Shown here in pieces: positions 1 to 6,771 of a DNA stretch of 12,448 nucleotides. Below the pieces are notes generated by a model, which did not search any database, was not told the origin of the DNA, and was given only the letters and a program-made list of their open reading frames with translations. Within the stretch, counting starts at the first letter, position 1; each line of letters starts with the position of its first letter. The DNA is taken from NCBI GenBank assembly GCA_946007485.1, contig CAMGAM010000027.1:1-12448 (forward strand), written 5' to 3'. A program made the position numbers and the translations under genes. The stretch comes from an uncultured Mycoplasmatota bacterium. Its GTDB lineage: Bacteria; Bacillota_I; Bacilli_A; RF39; UBA660.

Positions 1-626
1 GAAACAGAAATCCATCACTGTGAAGTGATGGGAGCAATTTTATTGCTTTTGTTCTTGCTGATAGGGATAAGGTTTATAAATATGCTTCTTTAATTAGATT
101 AGAGTTAGGAAGAAAAATAGATATAATAGATGATAGTGAATATAAATTTTGTGTTGTTAAAGATTTTCCAATGTATGAATTTGATATAGAAACTGATAAA
201 TATGAATTTTGTCATAATCCATTTTCAACGCCAATAGGAGGAATGGATAGTTTAGATAAGTTAGATATAAAAGATATTTATGCTTATCAATTTGATTTTG
301 TATGTAATGGGGTAGAGATGGCTTCTGGGACAGTAAGAAATCATGATATAGATATTATGAAGAAAGTATTTTCTTTGGTGGGATATTCAGAAGAAGTAAT
401 AAAGAGTAAGTTTGCTTCTTTATATGAGGCTTTTCATTACGGGGCACCACCACATGCAGGAATGGCTATTGGGATATAGAGAATGATTCAGATACTTAAG
501 AATACTGATAGTATTAGAGAGGTAGTAGCTTTTCCTATGAATAGTCAAGGAGAATGTAAAATGATGGGGTGTCCTAGTGTGGTATCAGAGATGCAACTTA
601 GAGAAGTACATATAAAGATGAGATAA
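1..626 (+). pseudogene. aspS: aspartyl-tRNA synthetase 3' remnant (broken, non-discriminating type)
   Basis: Frame 3 reads as the C-terminal half of a class II AspRS. Visible in order are a GAD-domain end (RLELGRKI), a VKDFPMYEFD stretch, CHNPFSTP (family HHPFT.P), AYQFDFVCNGVEMASGTVRNHD, and YGAPPHAGMAIGI of motif 3. At 477-479 a TAG replaces the Asp codon of the G-(I/L)-D-R signature. The same frame then continues as RMIQILKNTDSIREVVAFPMN and VSEMQLREVHIKMR, the normal AspRS C-terminus, stopping at 624-626. A second in-frame stop (TGA, 21-23) lies near the left edge, where homology starts to fade. The family invariably keeps the Arg after GID for ATP binding, so a product ending at 476 would be inactive. 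The RNHDIDIMKKVF and VAFPMN segments resemble the non-discriminating AspRS clade that supplies Asp-tRNA(Asn) to GatCAB. The open reading frame from the ATG at 171 is therefore only a fragment. Whether an intact aspS exists elsewhere cannot be seen. Confidence 0.87.
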
Positions 627-771
627 ATTATTAGAAATAATTGCTAGGTTATTAAATTTAGAAGTTGATAATGATAATTAAAATAAAGTAATATTGTAAA
701 ATATAGTGAAAATAATTATAAAATAGATGAAGTTTATGATATACTAATAGATATGAAAGAAGGAAAAAATA
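627..771 (+). other. decayed intergenic stretch between the aspS remnant and gatC
   Basis: No intact gene is visible. Two short stretches still look like coding sequence in different frames: about 622-681 reads DKLLEIIARLLNLEVDNDN then stop, and 687-779 reads to a TAA that overlaps the gatC start (SNIVKYSENNYKIDEVYDIL and onward, ending KNNG). They could be pieces of one small gene broken by a frameshift near 682-690, or chance in AT-rich DNA. I do not recognise a family. Confidence 0.35.
694..722 (+). promoter_or_regulatory. candidate sigma-A promoter of gatCAB
   Basis: TTGTAA (694-699) and TATAAA (717-722) are separated by 17 bases, and would start transcription about 40 bases before gatC. 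The match is moderate (4/6 and 5/6), and the background is AT-rich enough to give chance hits. It would explain how gatCAB stays expressed next to a dead upstream gene. Confidence 0.35.
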
Positions 772-1059
772 ATGGATAAAGAAACTTTAAAGATGTTAGC
801 TAATAAGTTAATGTTTACAATGAAAGAAGAAGAATATAAAACATTAATGGATGAATTTGATATAATTTTAAAACAGATGGATTTGATAGGGAATATTCCT
901 GATATAGATAAGGTAGAACCAATGACTTATCCATTTATGTTAGATAATGTATCTTTAAGAGAAGATAAGGTAGTAGATGAATTAGAAATAGATGAAATAC
1001 TAGTTAATAGTGGTAGTAATTTATATAATCAGGTAAAATTACCTAAGGTGGTGGAATAA
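772..1059 (+). CDS. gatC: Asp-tRNA(Asn)/Glu-tRNA(Gln) amidotransferase subunit C
   Basis: This is the small structural subunit of the GatCAB complex, which amidates mis-acylated Glu-tRNA(Gln) and Asp-tRNA(Asn) in the cytoplasm. GatC wraps around and stabilises the GatA-GatB interface. The 95-residue length is the usual one. The N-terminal helical part contains the family pattern of an acidic helix followed by a hydrophobic one (LMDEFDIILKQMDLI), and the C-terminal half carries the conserved P-x-x-x-L-R-E-D type segment (DNVSLREDKV). An AGAAGGA ribosome site lies 7 bases before the ATG. The stop codon shares one base with the gatA start (TAATG), a sign of translational coupling. Confidence 0.93.
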   Translation: MDKETLKMLANKLMFTMKEEEYKTLMDEFDIILKQMDLIGNIPDIDKVEPMTYPFMLDNVSLREDKVVDELEIDEILVNSGSNLYNQVKLPKVVE

Positions 1060-2507
1060 TGGCATTAAGTATTAAAGAAATGAGAGAAAAAATAGATAGT
1101 GGAAGTGTGAGTAGTGAAGAATTATTTACAGAGAGTGTTAATTTAGCTAAGAAATATCAAGATAAATATAATCCTTTTGTAACAATTATAGATAAATATG
1201 AAATAGATAAATCTAGTGATAGTAATTTATCAGGAATTCCATATGCTCTTAAAGATAATATATCAACTAAGGGAATTTTAACAACAGCTTCATCTAATAT
1301 TCTTAAGAATTATGTTCCAGTATATGATGCAACAATATATAAGAAATTAAAGGAAGCTGGGGCTGTTTTGATGGGAAAAACGGTTTTAGACGAGTTAGCT
1401 ATGGGAGGAACTGGTACTACAGGACATACAGGAGTAGTAAAAAATCCTTGGAATAGTGAGAGATTAATTGGTGGTTCTTCAGCTGGATCAGCGGCTTCAG
1501 TAGCATTAGGAATTGTTCCATTTGCAATTGGTTCTGATACAGGAGATTCAATTAGAAAACCAGCAGCTTATGGGGGAGTAGTTGGATTTAAACCAACTTA
1601 TGGAAGAATATCAAGATATGGACTTTTTGCTTTTGCTTCTAGTTTGGATCATTTAGGAGTATTTGCAAGAAATACTTATGATGTAGCAATGGTTATGAAT
1701 GTTATAAAGGGGCATGATGAACGTGATATGACAAGTTTACCTGATGATGATAAGAATTATCTTGATACAATTGATAATGAAGTAGCGGGAAAGAAATTAT
1801 TTTATATAAAAGAAATATTAGATAATAGTGATAATGATAAGGAATTAGCTAAGGTAATAGATAATTTTTCTATGGTTATTAAGAAGTGTGAGAGTTTAGG
1901 AATCGAAGTATGTGAGGAATCAATTGATAAAGATTTATTATTAGCACTATATCCAACATATATGTCAATATCTTGTGCAGAAGTTACTTCAAATGATGCT
2001 AATTTAACAGGAATTCATTTTGGAGTAAGAGGAGAAGGGAATACTCCAGAAGAAATTATTAAAGATGCTAGAACGAAGGGATTTAGTGAATTAATTAAGA
2101 GAAGATTTGTACTTGGTAGTTATATTTTACAGAAAGAGAATCAAGAGAAATTATTTTTAAATGCTTGTAGAATTAGAAGAATGGTTGTCGATAAGATAAA
2201 TGATTTATTTAAGAAATATGATGGACTTATTATGCCAGCGGCTTCAGGAATAGCACCAAAGTTTGGGGAAGGGACAGATAAGTTAAGCGATAAATATTTA
2301 ATGTTAGATAATCATTTGGTTATTGGTAATTTTGGAGGATTTCCTAGTATTACGATACCTTCAGGTTTTGTAGATGATATGCCTTTAGGAATTAATATTA
2401 CTGGTAGAGTATGTGAAGATGATGTAGTTTTGAATATGGCTTATAAGTTAGAGAATACGATGGACTATGTTAATCAGGTAGCTAAGGATGGTGAGATTGA
2501 TGTATAA
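1059..2507 (+). CDS. gatA: Asp-tRNA(Asn)/Glu-tRNA(Gln) amidotransferase subunit A
   Basis: This is the glutaminase subunit: it hydrolyses glutamine and passes ammonia through the complex to GatB. It belongs to the amidase-signature family, with a Ser-cisSer-Lys catalytic triad that I place at Lys65 (ALKDN), Ser140 (GGSSAGSAAS) and Ser164 (GSDTGDSIRKPAAYGG). The length of 482 residues is typical, and the C-terminal DMPLGINITGR block matches the family MPxGxQ.xG region. One oddity is clear: GatA normally has G-G-S-I-R-Q-P at the nucleophile, whereas here it is G-D-S-I-R-K-P. An Asp occupies a position whose backbone amide helps form the oxyanion hole. The general amidase pattern tolerates any residue there, so activity is likely but unproven. 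Its end overlaps gatB by 8 bases. Confidence 0.95.
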   Translation: MALSIKEMREKIDSGSVSSEELFTESVNLAKKYQDKYNPFVTIIDKYEIDKSSDSNLSGIPYALKDNISTKGILTTASSNILKNYVPVYDATIYKKLKEAGAVLMGKTVLDELAMGGTGTTGHTGVVKNPWNSERLIGGSSAGSAASVALGIVPFAIGSDTGDSIRKPAAYGGVVGFKPTYGRISRYGLFAFASSLDHLGVFARNTYDVAMVMNVIKGHDERDMTSLPDDDKNYLDTIDNEVAGKKLFYIKEILDNSDNDKELAKVIDNFSMVIKKCESLGIEVCEESIDKDLLLALYPTYMSISCAEVTSNDANLTGIHFGVRGEGNTPEEIIKDARTKGFSELIKRRFVLGSYILQKENQEKLFLNACRIRRMVVDKINDLFKKYDGLIMPAASGIAPKFGEGTDKLSDKYLMLDNHLVIGNFGGFPSITIPSGFVDDMPLGINITGRVCEDDVVLNMAYKLENTMDYVNQVAKDGEIDV

Positions 2508-3918
2508 GACAGTTATTGGGCTTGAAGTTCATTGTGAATTAAAATCTAATAGTAAGAATTTTTCAACAGCAAGAAATAGTTATTCAACAATTCCTAATAG
2601 TAATGTTTCAGTAGTTGATTTAGGATTTCCGGGAATATTGCCAGTAGTTAATAAGGAAGCAGTCAAGAATTCAATAAAGATGGCGATTGCTATGAATTGT
2701 GAGATACCAGAGTATTTAACTTTTGAGAGAAAAAATTATTTTTATCCAGATTTACCAAAAGGATACCAGATAACACAATTTAAGCATCCAATAGGAACAA
2801 ATGGATATGTAATGATAAATGTTAATGGGGAAGAGAAGAAAATATTAATTCATGATACTCATTTGGAAGAAGATACGGCTAGTTTAGACCATTATCCAGC
2901 ATATTCATTAATTGATTACAATCGTTGTGGAGTTCCTTTACTTGAGACAGTAACAGAACCTTGTATGAATTCAGCAGATGAAGCAGTAGCTTTTCTTGAA
3001 GGACTTAGAAGTATATTTTTATATTGTGATACTTCATATGCAAGAAGTGATAGAGGGCAAATTAGATGTGATGTTAATGTATCTTTAATGAAAGAAGGAG
3101 ATACTGAACTTGGAACAAAGGTTGAGATGAAGAATATTAATTCCTTTAGTAGTGTTAAAGAAGCGATTATATGTGAAGTTAAAAGACAGAGTGAAATTCT
3201 TGATAAAGGTGGAAAAGTTTTACAGGAAACAAGAAGATTTGATGAGGCTGAAGGGGTTACATATCCAATGAGAAGTAAAGAAGATGCCATTGATTATAAA
3301 TATTTTACGGATCCTAATTTACCTCCGATTAAGATAGATAAAGAATGGATTGAAGATATAAGAAAGAGTATTCCTAAACTTCATAATGAGAGATTTAGAA
3401 TATATACTAGTGAGTATTCTATTAACGAGAAGGATGCATATACTATTGTAAGGGATAAGAATATATCAGATTATTATGAGGAATGTCTTAGTTTATCAGG
3501 AGATCCAAAATTAGTATCTAATTGGCTTACTGGTAGTGTTATTGGATATCTTAATAAATATAGTTTAACAATTGATGAGATTAAGATGAGACCTAAGATG
3601 TTAGTGGAGTTAATTGATCTTATTAACAGTGGAAAGATATCTGGTAAACAGGGAAAAGAAGTATTTGAGAAGGTAATGGATACTGGTAAGGAACCAGCAG
3701 TAGTAATATCAGAACTTGGATTATCACAGATAGGTGATGAAGAGACTATTAGGGGAATTGTTTTAGAGGTAATTGATGAGAATAAAGCTTTAGTAGATGA
3801 CTATAAGAATGGTAAAAGAGTATTTGATTATTTTATTGGTCAGATAATGAAGAAGACTAAGGGAAGAGCTAATCCATCACTTGCTTCAAAGATATTAAAA
3901 GAAGAATTAGATAAATAA
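2500..3918 (+). CDS. gatB: Asp-tRNA(Asn)/Glu-tRNA(Gln) amidotransferase subunit B
   Basis: This is the kinase/transamidase subunit: it binds the mis-charged tRNA, activates the side-chain carboxylate with ATP and receives ammonia from GatA. Visible family blocks are MYKTVIGLEVHCEL at the N-terminus, GFPGILPVVNKEAV, RKNYFYPDLPKGYQITQ, HLEEDTASL, DYNRCGVPLLETVTEP and the C-terminal YqeY-like tail ending KTKGRANPSLASKIL. I chose the ATG at 2500 over the in-frame ATG at 2488. The family starts right before the T-V-I-G-L-E-V-H block, and GGTGAG sits 4 bases upstream of the 2500 ATG. This gives 472 residues, a usual length. The Cys residues that bind zinc in some GatB proteins (CPVCLGLPG) are absent from the equivalent loop (VSVVDLGFPG). 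It is the last gene of the operon. Confidence 0.95.
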   Translation: MYKTVIGLEVHCELKSNSKNFSTARNSYSTIPNSNVSVVDLGFPGILPVVNKEAVKNSIKMAIAMNCEIPEYLTFERKNYFYPDLPKGYQITQFKHPIGTNGYVMINVNGEEKKILIHDTHLEEDTASLDHYPAYSLIDYNRCGVPLLETVTEPCMNSADEAVAFLEGLRSIFLYCDTSYARSDRGQIRCDVNVSLMKEGDTELGTKVEMKNINSFSSVKEAIICEVKRQSEILDKGGKVLQETRRFDEAEGVTYPMRSKEDAIDYKYFTDPNLPPIKIDKEWIEDIRKSIPKLHNERFRIYTSEYSINEKDAYTIVRDKNISDYYEECLSLSGDPKLVSNWLTGSVIGYLNKYSLTIDEIKMRPKMLVELIDLINSGKISGKQGKEVFEKVMDTGKEPAVVISELGLSQIGDEETIRGIVLEVIDENKALVDDYKNGKRVFDYFIGQIMKKTKGRANPSLASKILKEELDK

Positions 3919-3952
3919 TTAAGATAATTAGATATAGTTATCTTAATTTTAT
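3917..3952 (+). terminator. intrinsic terminator of gatCAB
   Basis: An 11-bp perfect stem (3917-3927 with 3938-3948) encloses a 10-base loop and runs into a T-rich stretch (TTAT, then CTTT). The stem starts inside the gatB stop codon. It is almost entirely A-T, so its strength is uncertain, but it separates gatB from the next promoter. Confidence 0.65.
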
Positions 3953-3996
3953 CTTTAGTGATTTATTAAACAAAAATATTTGTTTGGGTAAAAAAC

Positions 3997-4025
3997 TTGA
4001 CAAAGTTATTAATCTTTGGTATAAT
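3997..4025 (+). promoter_or_regulatory. consensus sigma-A promoter of the OLE RNA
   Basis: A perfect TTGACA (3997-4002) and a perfect TATAAT (4020-4025) are 17 bases apart. Transcription would start near 4032, exactly where the structured noncoding stretch begins. No ribosome site or gene follows for about 585 bases, so the primary product of this promoter is an RNA. Such a strong promoter fits an abundant structural RNA. Confidence 0.88.
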
Positions 4026-4031
4026 CTTATC

Positions 4032-4617
4032 TCGATTGATGGCACATTATTCTAGTCAATTGATTCGTTAGGAAGACGGGGATAAAAGACCTTTAAAGAG
4101 CATATCTATGAGGCCATTGGTGTTTGCTTTAGATGCCCAATCTAGGGTGGATGCTGATGATGAGAGTAATGGATAGAATGTAATGGCATATATTTAATTC
4201 CATTATTCGTGGAGACCTATCTTTGTAGTAAATCTATACGGAAACTGATGATTTATTATGAACTAGGATTAAACCTGCTATGTGGTGATGAGCTATGAGC
4301 AGTGTAGCTTGTCTTGAGTGAAGGCTTTGGGATTAACTAAGGTATTATGATAATCGGCCAATTATGATAATATTCGTGTTATGAAATTACCTTTGCAAAA
4401 GAGAACTAATAACGATGCGTTGGTGAGGAAATCTCCTAGAGTGCAGGATATGGGATTGCAGTGGGAACTAAGTGGCAATCAAGTCGTATGATGTGGAAAC
4501 ACCATGCTGTCTTTTTTAAAGGGGAACCGCAATACTGGTAACGGTATGTAGAAGATAGGGAAATCCTACTTGACCTAAGTCTCAAAGTTAATCATATCTA
4601 ATAGCCATTAGTTTTTT
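4032..4617 (+). ncRNA. ole: OLE RNA (ornate, large, extremophilic RNA)
   Basis: This stretch is clearly richer in G and C than its surroundings, has no open frame of note, and starts at a perfect promoter. Hairpins can be seen throughout: 4033-4039 with 4056-4062 (7 bp); TAATGG 4181-4186 with CCATTA 4200-4205; AGCTA 4291-4295 with TAGCT 4305-4309; GTG-GAAA-CAC at 4493-4502; and ATACTG-GTAA-CGGTAT at 4532-4547. The last two have GNRA loops. A GTGATGA (4285-4291) and a CTGA (4245-4248) could form a kink-turn, but this is speculative. OLE RNAs are about 600 nt long and usually lie just upstream of the gene for OapA, a four-helix membrane protein that tethers the RNA to the membrane. Both the size and the downstream gene fit. 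In known hosts OLE is linked to tolerance of alcohols, cold and magnesium stress. The 3' end is not certain. The identification rests on size, structure and partner gene, not on an alignment. Confidence 0.83.
4598..4617 (+). terminator. weak hairpin with T6 at the OLE-oapA junction
   Basis: CTAAT (4598-4602) pairs with ATTAG (4607-4611) around the loop AGCC and is followed by six T residues (4612-4617). It has the form of a weak intrinsic terminator and ends directly against the GGAGG ribosome site of the next gene. It could release most transcripts as free OLE RNA while letting some continue into oapA. Confidence 0.45.
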
Positions 4618-4626
4618 GGAGGAAGT

Positions 4627-5148
4627 ATGAAAAGTAATTACAGATGGAGCTTAATTGTAACAATATTAGCATTTGGAATATCACTTATTATGTCATTGTT
4701 TTCAACGGTGGTACTTGAGAATGTTAATTTATTAATTGCCATCTTAGTTACTTTTCTTTTTATTTTGATTGGTATTATTTTTGATATTATTGGTGTGGCA
4801 GTAACAAGTGGTGATGATACGGCTTTTCATTCGATGAGTGCAAGAAAAGTTAAGGGTGGAAAGATGGGAGTAAGACTTTTGAAAAATGCTTCAAAGGTAT
4901 CATCTATTTGCTGTGATGTTGTTGGTGATATATGTGGAATTATTTCTGGTACGGCTGGAGTTTCGATTGTGGCATTATTAATAAAATATACAGATATGAA
5001 TGAATTAATTATTTCACTAATAGTGACAGCACTTATTTCTTCATTGACAATTGGGGGAAAAGCACTTGGGAAGAATTATGCAATGAATAAGAGTACCCAG
5101 ATTATTACGAGGGTTTCTAAAATATTATCAATATTTAGTAAGAATTAA
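4627..5148 (+). CDS. oapA: OLE-associated membrane protein OapA
   Basis: A 173-residue integral membrane protein with four likely helices, at about residues 8-28, 33-58, 98-120 and 127-145. Between helices 2 and 3 lies a polar segment rich in Lys and Arg (ARKVKGGKMGVRLLKNASK), suited to RNA contact. The stretches FDIIGVAVTSGDDTAFHSM and SSICCDVVGDICGIISG match my memory of the OapA family, including its DxxxD motif (Asp97, Asp101). OapA binds OLE RNA and localises it to the cytoplasmic membrane. Its location directly downstream of the OLE candidate is the classical arrangement. A GGAGG site (4618-4622) is only 4 bases before the ATG. The gene has no other obvious promoter and would be read through from the OLE promoter. 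A terminator follows at once, making ole-oapA a closed unit. Confidence 0.83.
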   Translation: MKSNYRWSLIVTILAFGISLIMSLFSTVVLENVNLLIAILVTFLFILIGIIFDIIGVAVTSGDDTAFHSMSARKVKGGKMGVRLLKNASKVSSICCDVVGDICGIISGTAGVSIVALLIKYTDMNELIISLIVTALISSLTIGGKALGKNYAMNKSTQIITRVSKILSIFSKN

Positions 5149-5152
5149 GAAT

Positions 5153-5181
5153 GAAGTATAATAAAACATGCTTCTTTTTTT
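5153..5181 (+). terminator. intrinsic terminator of ole-oapA
   Basis: GAAGTAT (5153-5159) pairs with ATGCTTC (5168-5174), including one G-T pair, with an 8-base loop followed by seven T residues (5175-5181). It begins 4 bases after the oapA stop codon. Confidence 0.75.
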
Positions 5182-5222
5182 CAAAATATCAAATAAATGT
5201 TCTTAAAAAAATTCTAAAAAAG

Positions 5223-5251
5223 TTGACAAAATATTTAGTTTGTGTTAATAT
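5223..5251 (+). promoter_or_regulatory. sigma-A promoter of the Cys-rich protein and lipoprotein genes
   Basis: TTGACA (5223-5228) and TAATAT (5246-5251) are 17 bases apart, giving a start near 5258 and a leader of about 25 bases. The leader carries a strong GGGGG ribosome site at 5271-5275. The promoter lies downstream of the ATG at 5151 in the same frame, which rules that ATG out as the translation start. Confidence 0.8.
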
Positions 5252-5282
5252 AAATGTCGATTTTCTTGAAGGGGGAATGATT

Positions 5283-6749
5283 ATGGAAGAAGAAAGTAGA
5301 AGATTTAGCTGGACGAATTTCTTTATTAAGGGAATTATAATAATTATTTTTGTATTATTTACAGTATGGTTATTATCTTTATCTCATAAAGGAATTAACA
5401 AATCATTAGATGTGCTTACTGATAATATTTTTTCAGAAAATATTGAAAAAATGAAAGAAGTAGGTCAAAATTATTTTACAACTGAGAGATTACCTAAGAA
5501 GGTAGGCGATATTAAAACTTTGTCACTTGCAAAGATGTACGATGAAAAAATGATTCTTGAACTTAAGGATAAATATGGAAATGCTTGTTCAGCAGTAAAT
5601 TCATATGTATCAATTGAAAAATTTGAGAATGAATATCACATGAAGGTATTTTTAGAATGTGGCGAAGAAAGTGATTATATTATAGTAATCATGGGATGCT
5701 ACGATTATTGTGATACTGATATATGTGAAAGACAAGAAACAACAGATGTAGCTAAGCAAATTGAATACGAATACAAAAAGACAACTGGTGGTCATTGGAC
5801 TGATTATGGATCTTGGTCTGAATGGTCTAAAGTATCTGTAACAAAGACAGATTATCGTGATGTTGAAACTAAGGTAGAAAAAGAAGAGTATTCATATGAT
5901 AAGACAATTATGGAAACTGAGTATGCATCATTTGACTTAAGTTGTCCATCAGGATACACGAAGAGTAGTGATGGTACTAAATGTTCTAAGACTGTAACAA
6001 AGGTAGAATATGCCGTACCAAAGGTTTGTGATAGTACATATAATGGATATACATTAGTGAGTCAAGATGGATTTACATGTAATTATAGTAAGTCAGTTAT
6101 AGTTACAGCAAATCCTACAGCATGTCCTAAAACATACGATGGATATACATTAGTGAGTCAAGATGGATTTACATGTAATTATAGTAAGACAATATCTGTT
6201 CCATATACTTATACAGTGACAGTTCCACAAACATGTTATAGTCAAAAGGTTGTAATATCTTGTTCTGGATGTGCTCCAGTAGTTCAAAATATTCCATATG
6301 ATTGTTCTTATACGGAGACTAGAACAGGATATAAGGATGAAACTACAACTACTAGTAGTACAAGTTTGGTAAGTTGTCCTACAGGATATTCTAAATCAGG
6401 AAATACTTGTACAAAGAATAGCACACAAACTACTAAGTTAACAGCAAGTTGTCCAACGGGTTATGCAAAAACTAGTGATGGAACTAAGTGTTATAAGAAT
6501 GTTTCATCAATAGAAAATAAAGATTTTGTTAAGTCATGTCCATCAGGATATGATAAGACTAGTGATGGAACTAAGTGCTATAAAGAAGTGCCTTCAGTAG
6601 TTAAAGTAACTGGTACTAGAGATGTAACATATTATCGTTATAGAATAAGAGAATATGTTGGTGGTACAGTTGATTATAAATGGAGTACTTCGAAAGAAGA
6701 TAAAAGTTTATTAGATGCGGGATATAAATTAACAGGAAGAACTAGATAA
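5283..6749 (+). CDS. membrane-anchored cysteine-rich repeat surface protein
   Basis: The start at 5283 (488 residues) is 7 bases after a GGGGG site. The in-frame ATG at 5277 is too close to it, and the frame upstream runs through a promoter and a terminator. A short cytoplasmic N-terminus is followed by one membrane helix (about residues 17-33), so the rest is probably outside the cell. A mixed region follows, with Cys pairs (MGCYDYCDTDIC) and a Trp-rich patch (HWTDYGSWSEWS). From Cys221 to Cys432 there are repeats of two kinds. One is C-P-(S/T)-G-Y-x-K-(T/S)-S-D-G-T-K-C, seen at least three times plus a shorter copy (CPTGYSKSGNTC). The other is YTLVSQDGFTCNYSK, seen twice. The C-terminal part is Tyr- and Lys-rich (YYRYRIREYVGG and onward). 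The paired Cys suggest disulfides or metal-bound small modules. I know no defined function; adhesion or a structural surface role is a guess. Confidence 0.8.
   Translation: MEEESRRFSWTNFFIKGIIIIIFVLFTVWLLSLSHKGINKSLDVLTDNIFSENIEKMKEVGQNYFTTERLPKKVGDIKTLSLAKMYDEKMILELKDKYGNACSAVNSYVSIEKFENEYHMKVFLECGEESDYIIVIMGCYDYCDTDICERQETTDVAKQIEYEYKKTTGGHWTDYGSWSEWSKVSVTKTDYRDVETKVEKEEYSYDKTIMETEYASFDLSCPSGYTKSSDGTKCSKTVTKVEYAVPKVCDSTYNGYTLVSQDGFTCNYSKSVIVTANPTACPKTYDGYTLVSQDGFTCNYSKTISVPYTYTVTVPQTCYSQKVVISCSGCAPVVQNIPYDCSYTETRTGYKDETTTTSSTSLVSCPTGYSKSGNTCTKNSTQTTKLTASCPTGYAKTSDGTKCYKNVSSIENKDFVKSCPSGYDKTSDGTKCYKEVPSVVKVTGTRDVTYYRYRIREYVGGTVDYKWSTSKEDKSLLDAGYKLTGRTR
6043..6188 (+). repeat. 96-bp tandem duplication inside the Cys-rich gene
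   Basis: Positions 6043-6092 and 6139-6188 are identical over 50 bases at a spacing of 96, which is 32 codons and keeps the frame. The rest of the unit has diverged. The identity includes synonymous sites, so the duplication or a gene-conversion event is recent compared with the other Cys repeats of this gene. Confidence 0.95.
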
Positions 6750-6771
6750 AATAGTTAAAGGGGGAAATAAT

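Noticed and set aside
171..479. A 102-residue stand-alone protein
   Set aside because: AspRS homology continues on both sides of it in the same frame, so it is a fragment between stops and not a gene.
2488..2499. Start of GatB at the ATG 12 bases upstream
   Set aside because: The family begins immediately before the T-V-I-G-L-E-V-H block, and the ATG at 2500 has a better placed ribosome site.
2916..3290. Minus-strand open frames within gatB (2916-3290), the lipoprotein gene (7299-7721), dnaD/nth (8862-9077), the tail-anchored gene (10049-10367) and the vWA gene (11631-11957)
   Set aside because: They lie opposite well-supported genes, lack ribosome sites and show no recognisable protein character.
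4032..4617. tmRNA, RNase P RNA, 6S RNA or a group I/II intron as the identity of the noncoding stretch
   Set aside because: No tRNA-like acceptor ends with a tag frame, no RNase P core motifs, no intron domain V or reverse transcriptase, and the downstream OapA-like gene points to OLE RNA.
5151..5282. Use of the ATG at 5151 as the start of the Cys-rich protein
   Set aside because: This stretch contains the oapA terminator and a TTGACA-17-TATAAT-like promoter, and a strong GGGGG ribosome site serves the ATG at 5283.
5790..5835. Thrombospondin type-1 repeat in the Cys-rich protein
   Set aside because: The Trp spacing (HWTDYGSWSEWS) is suggestive, but the conserved Cys and Gly pattern of the repeat is missing.
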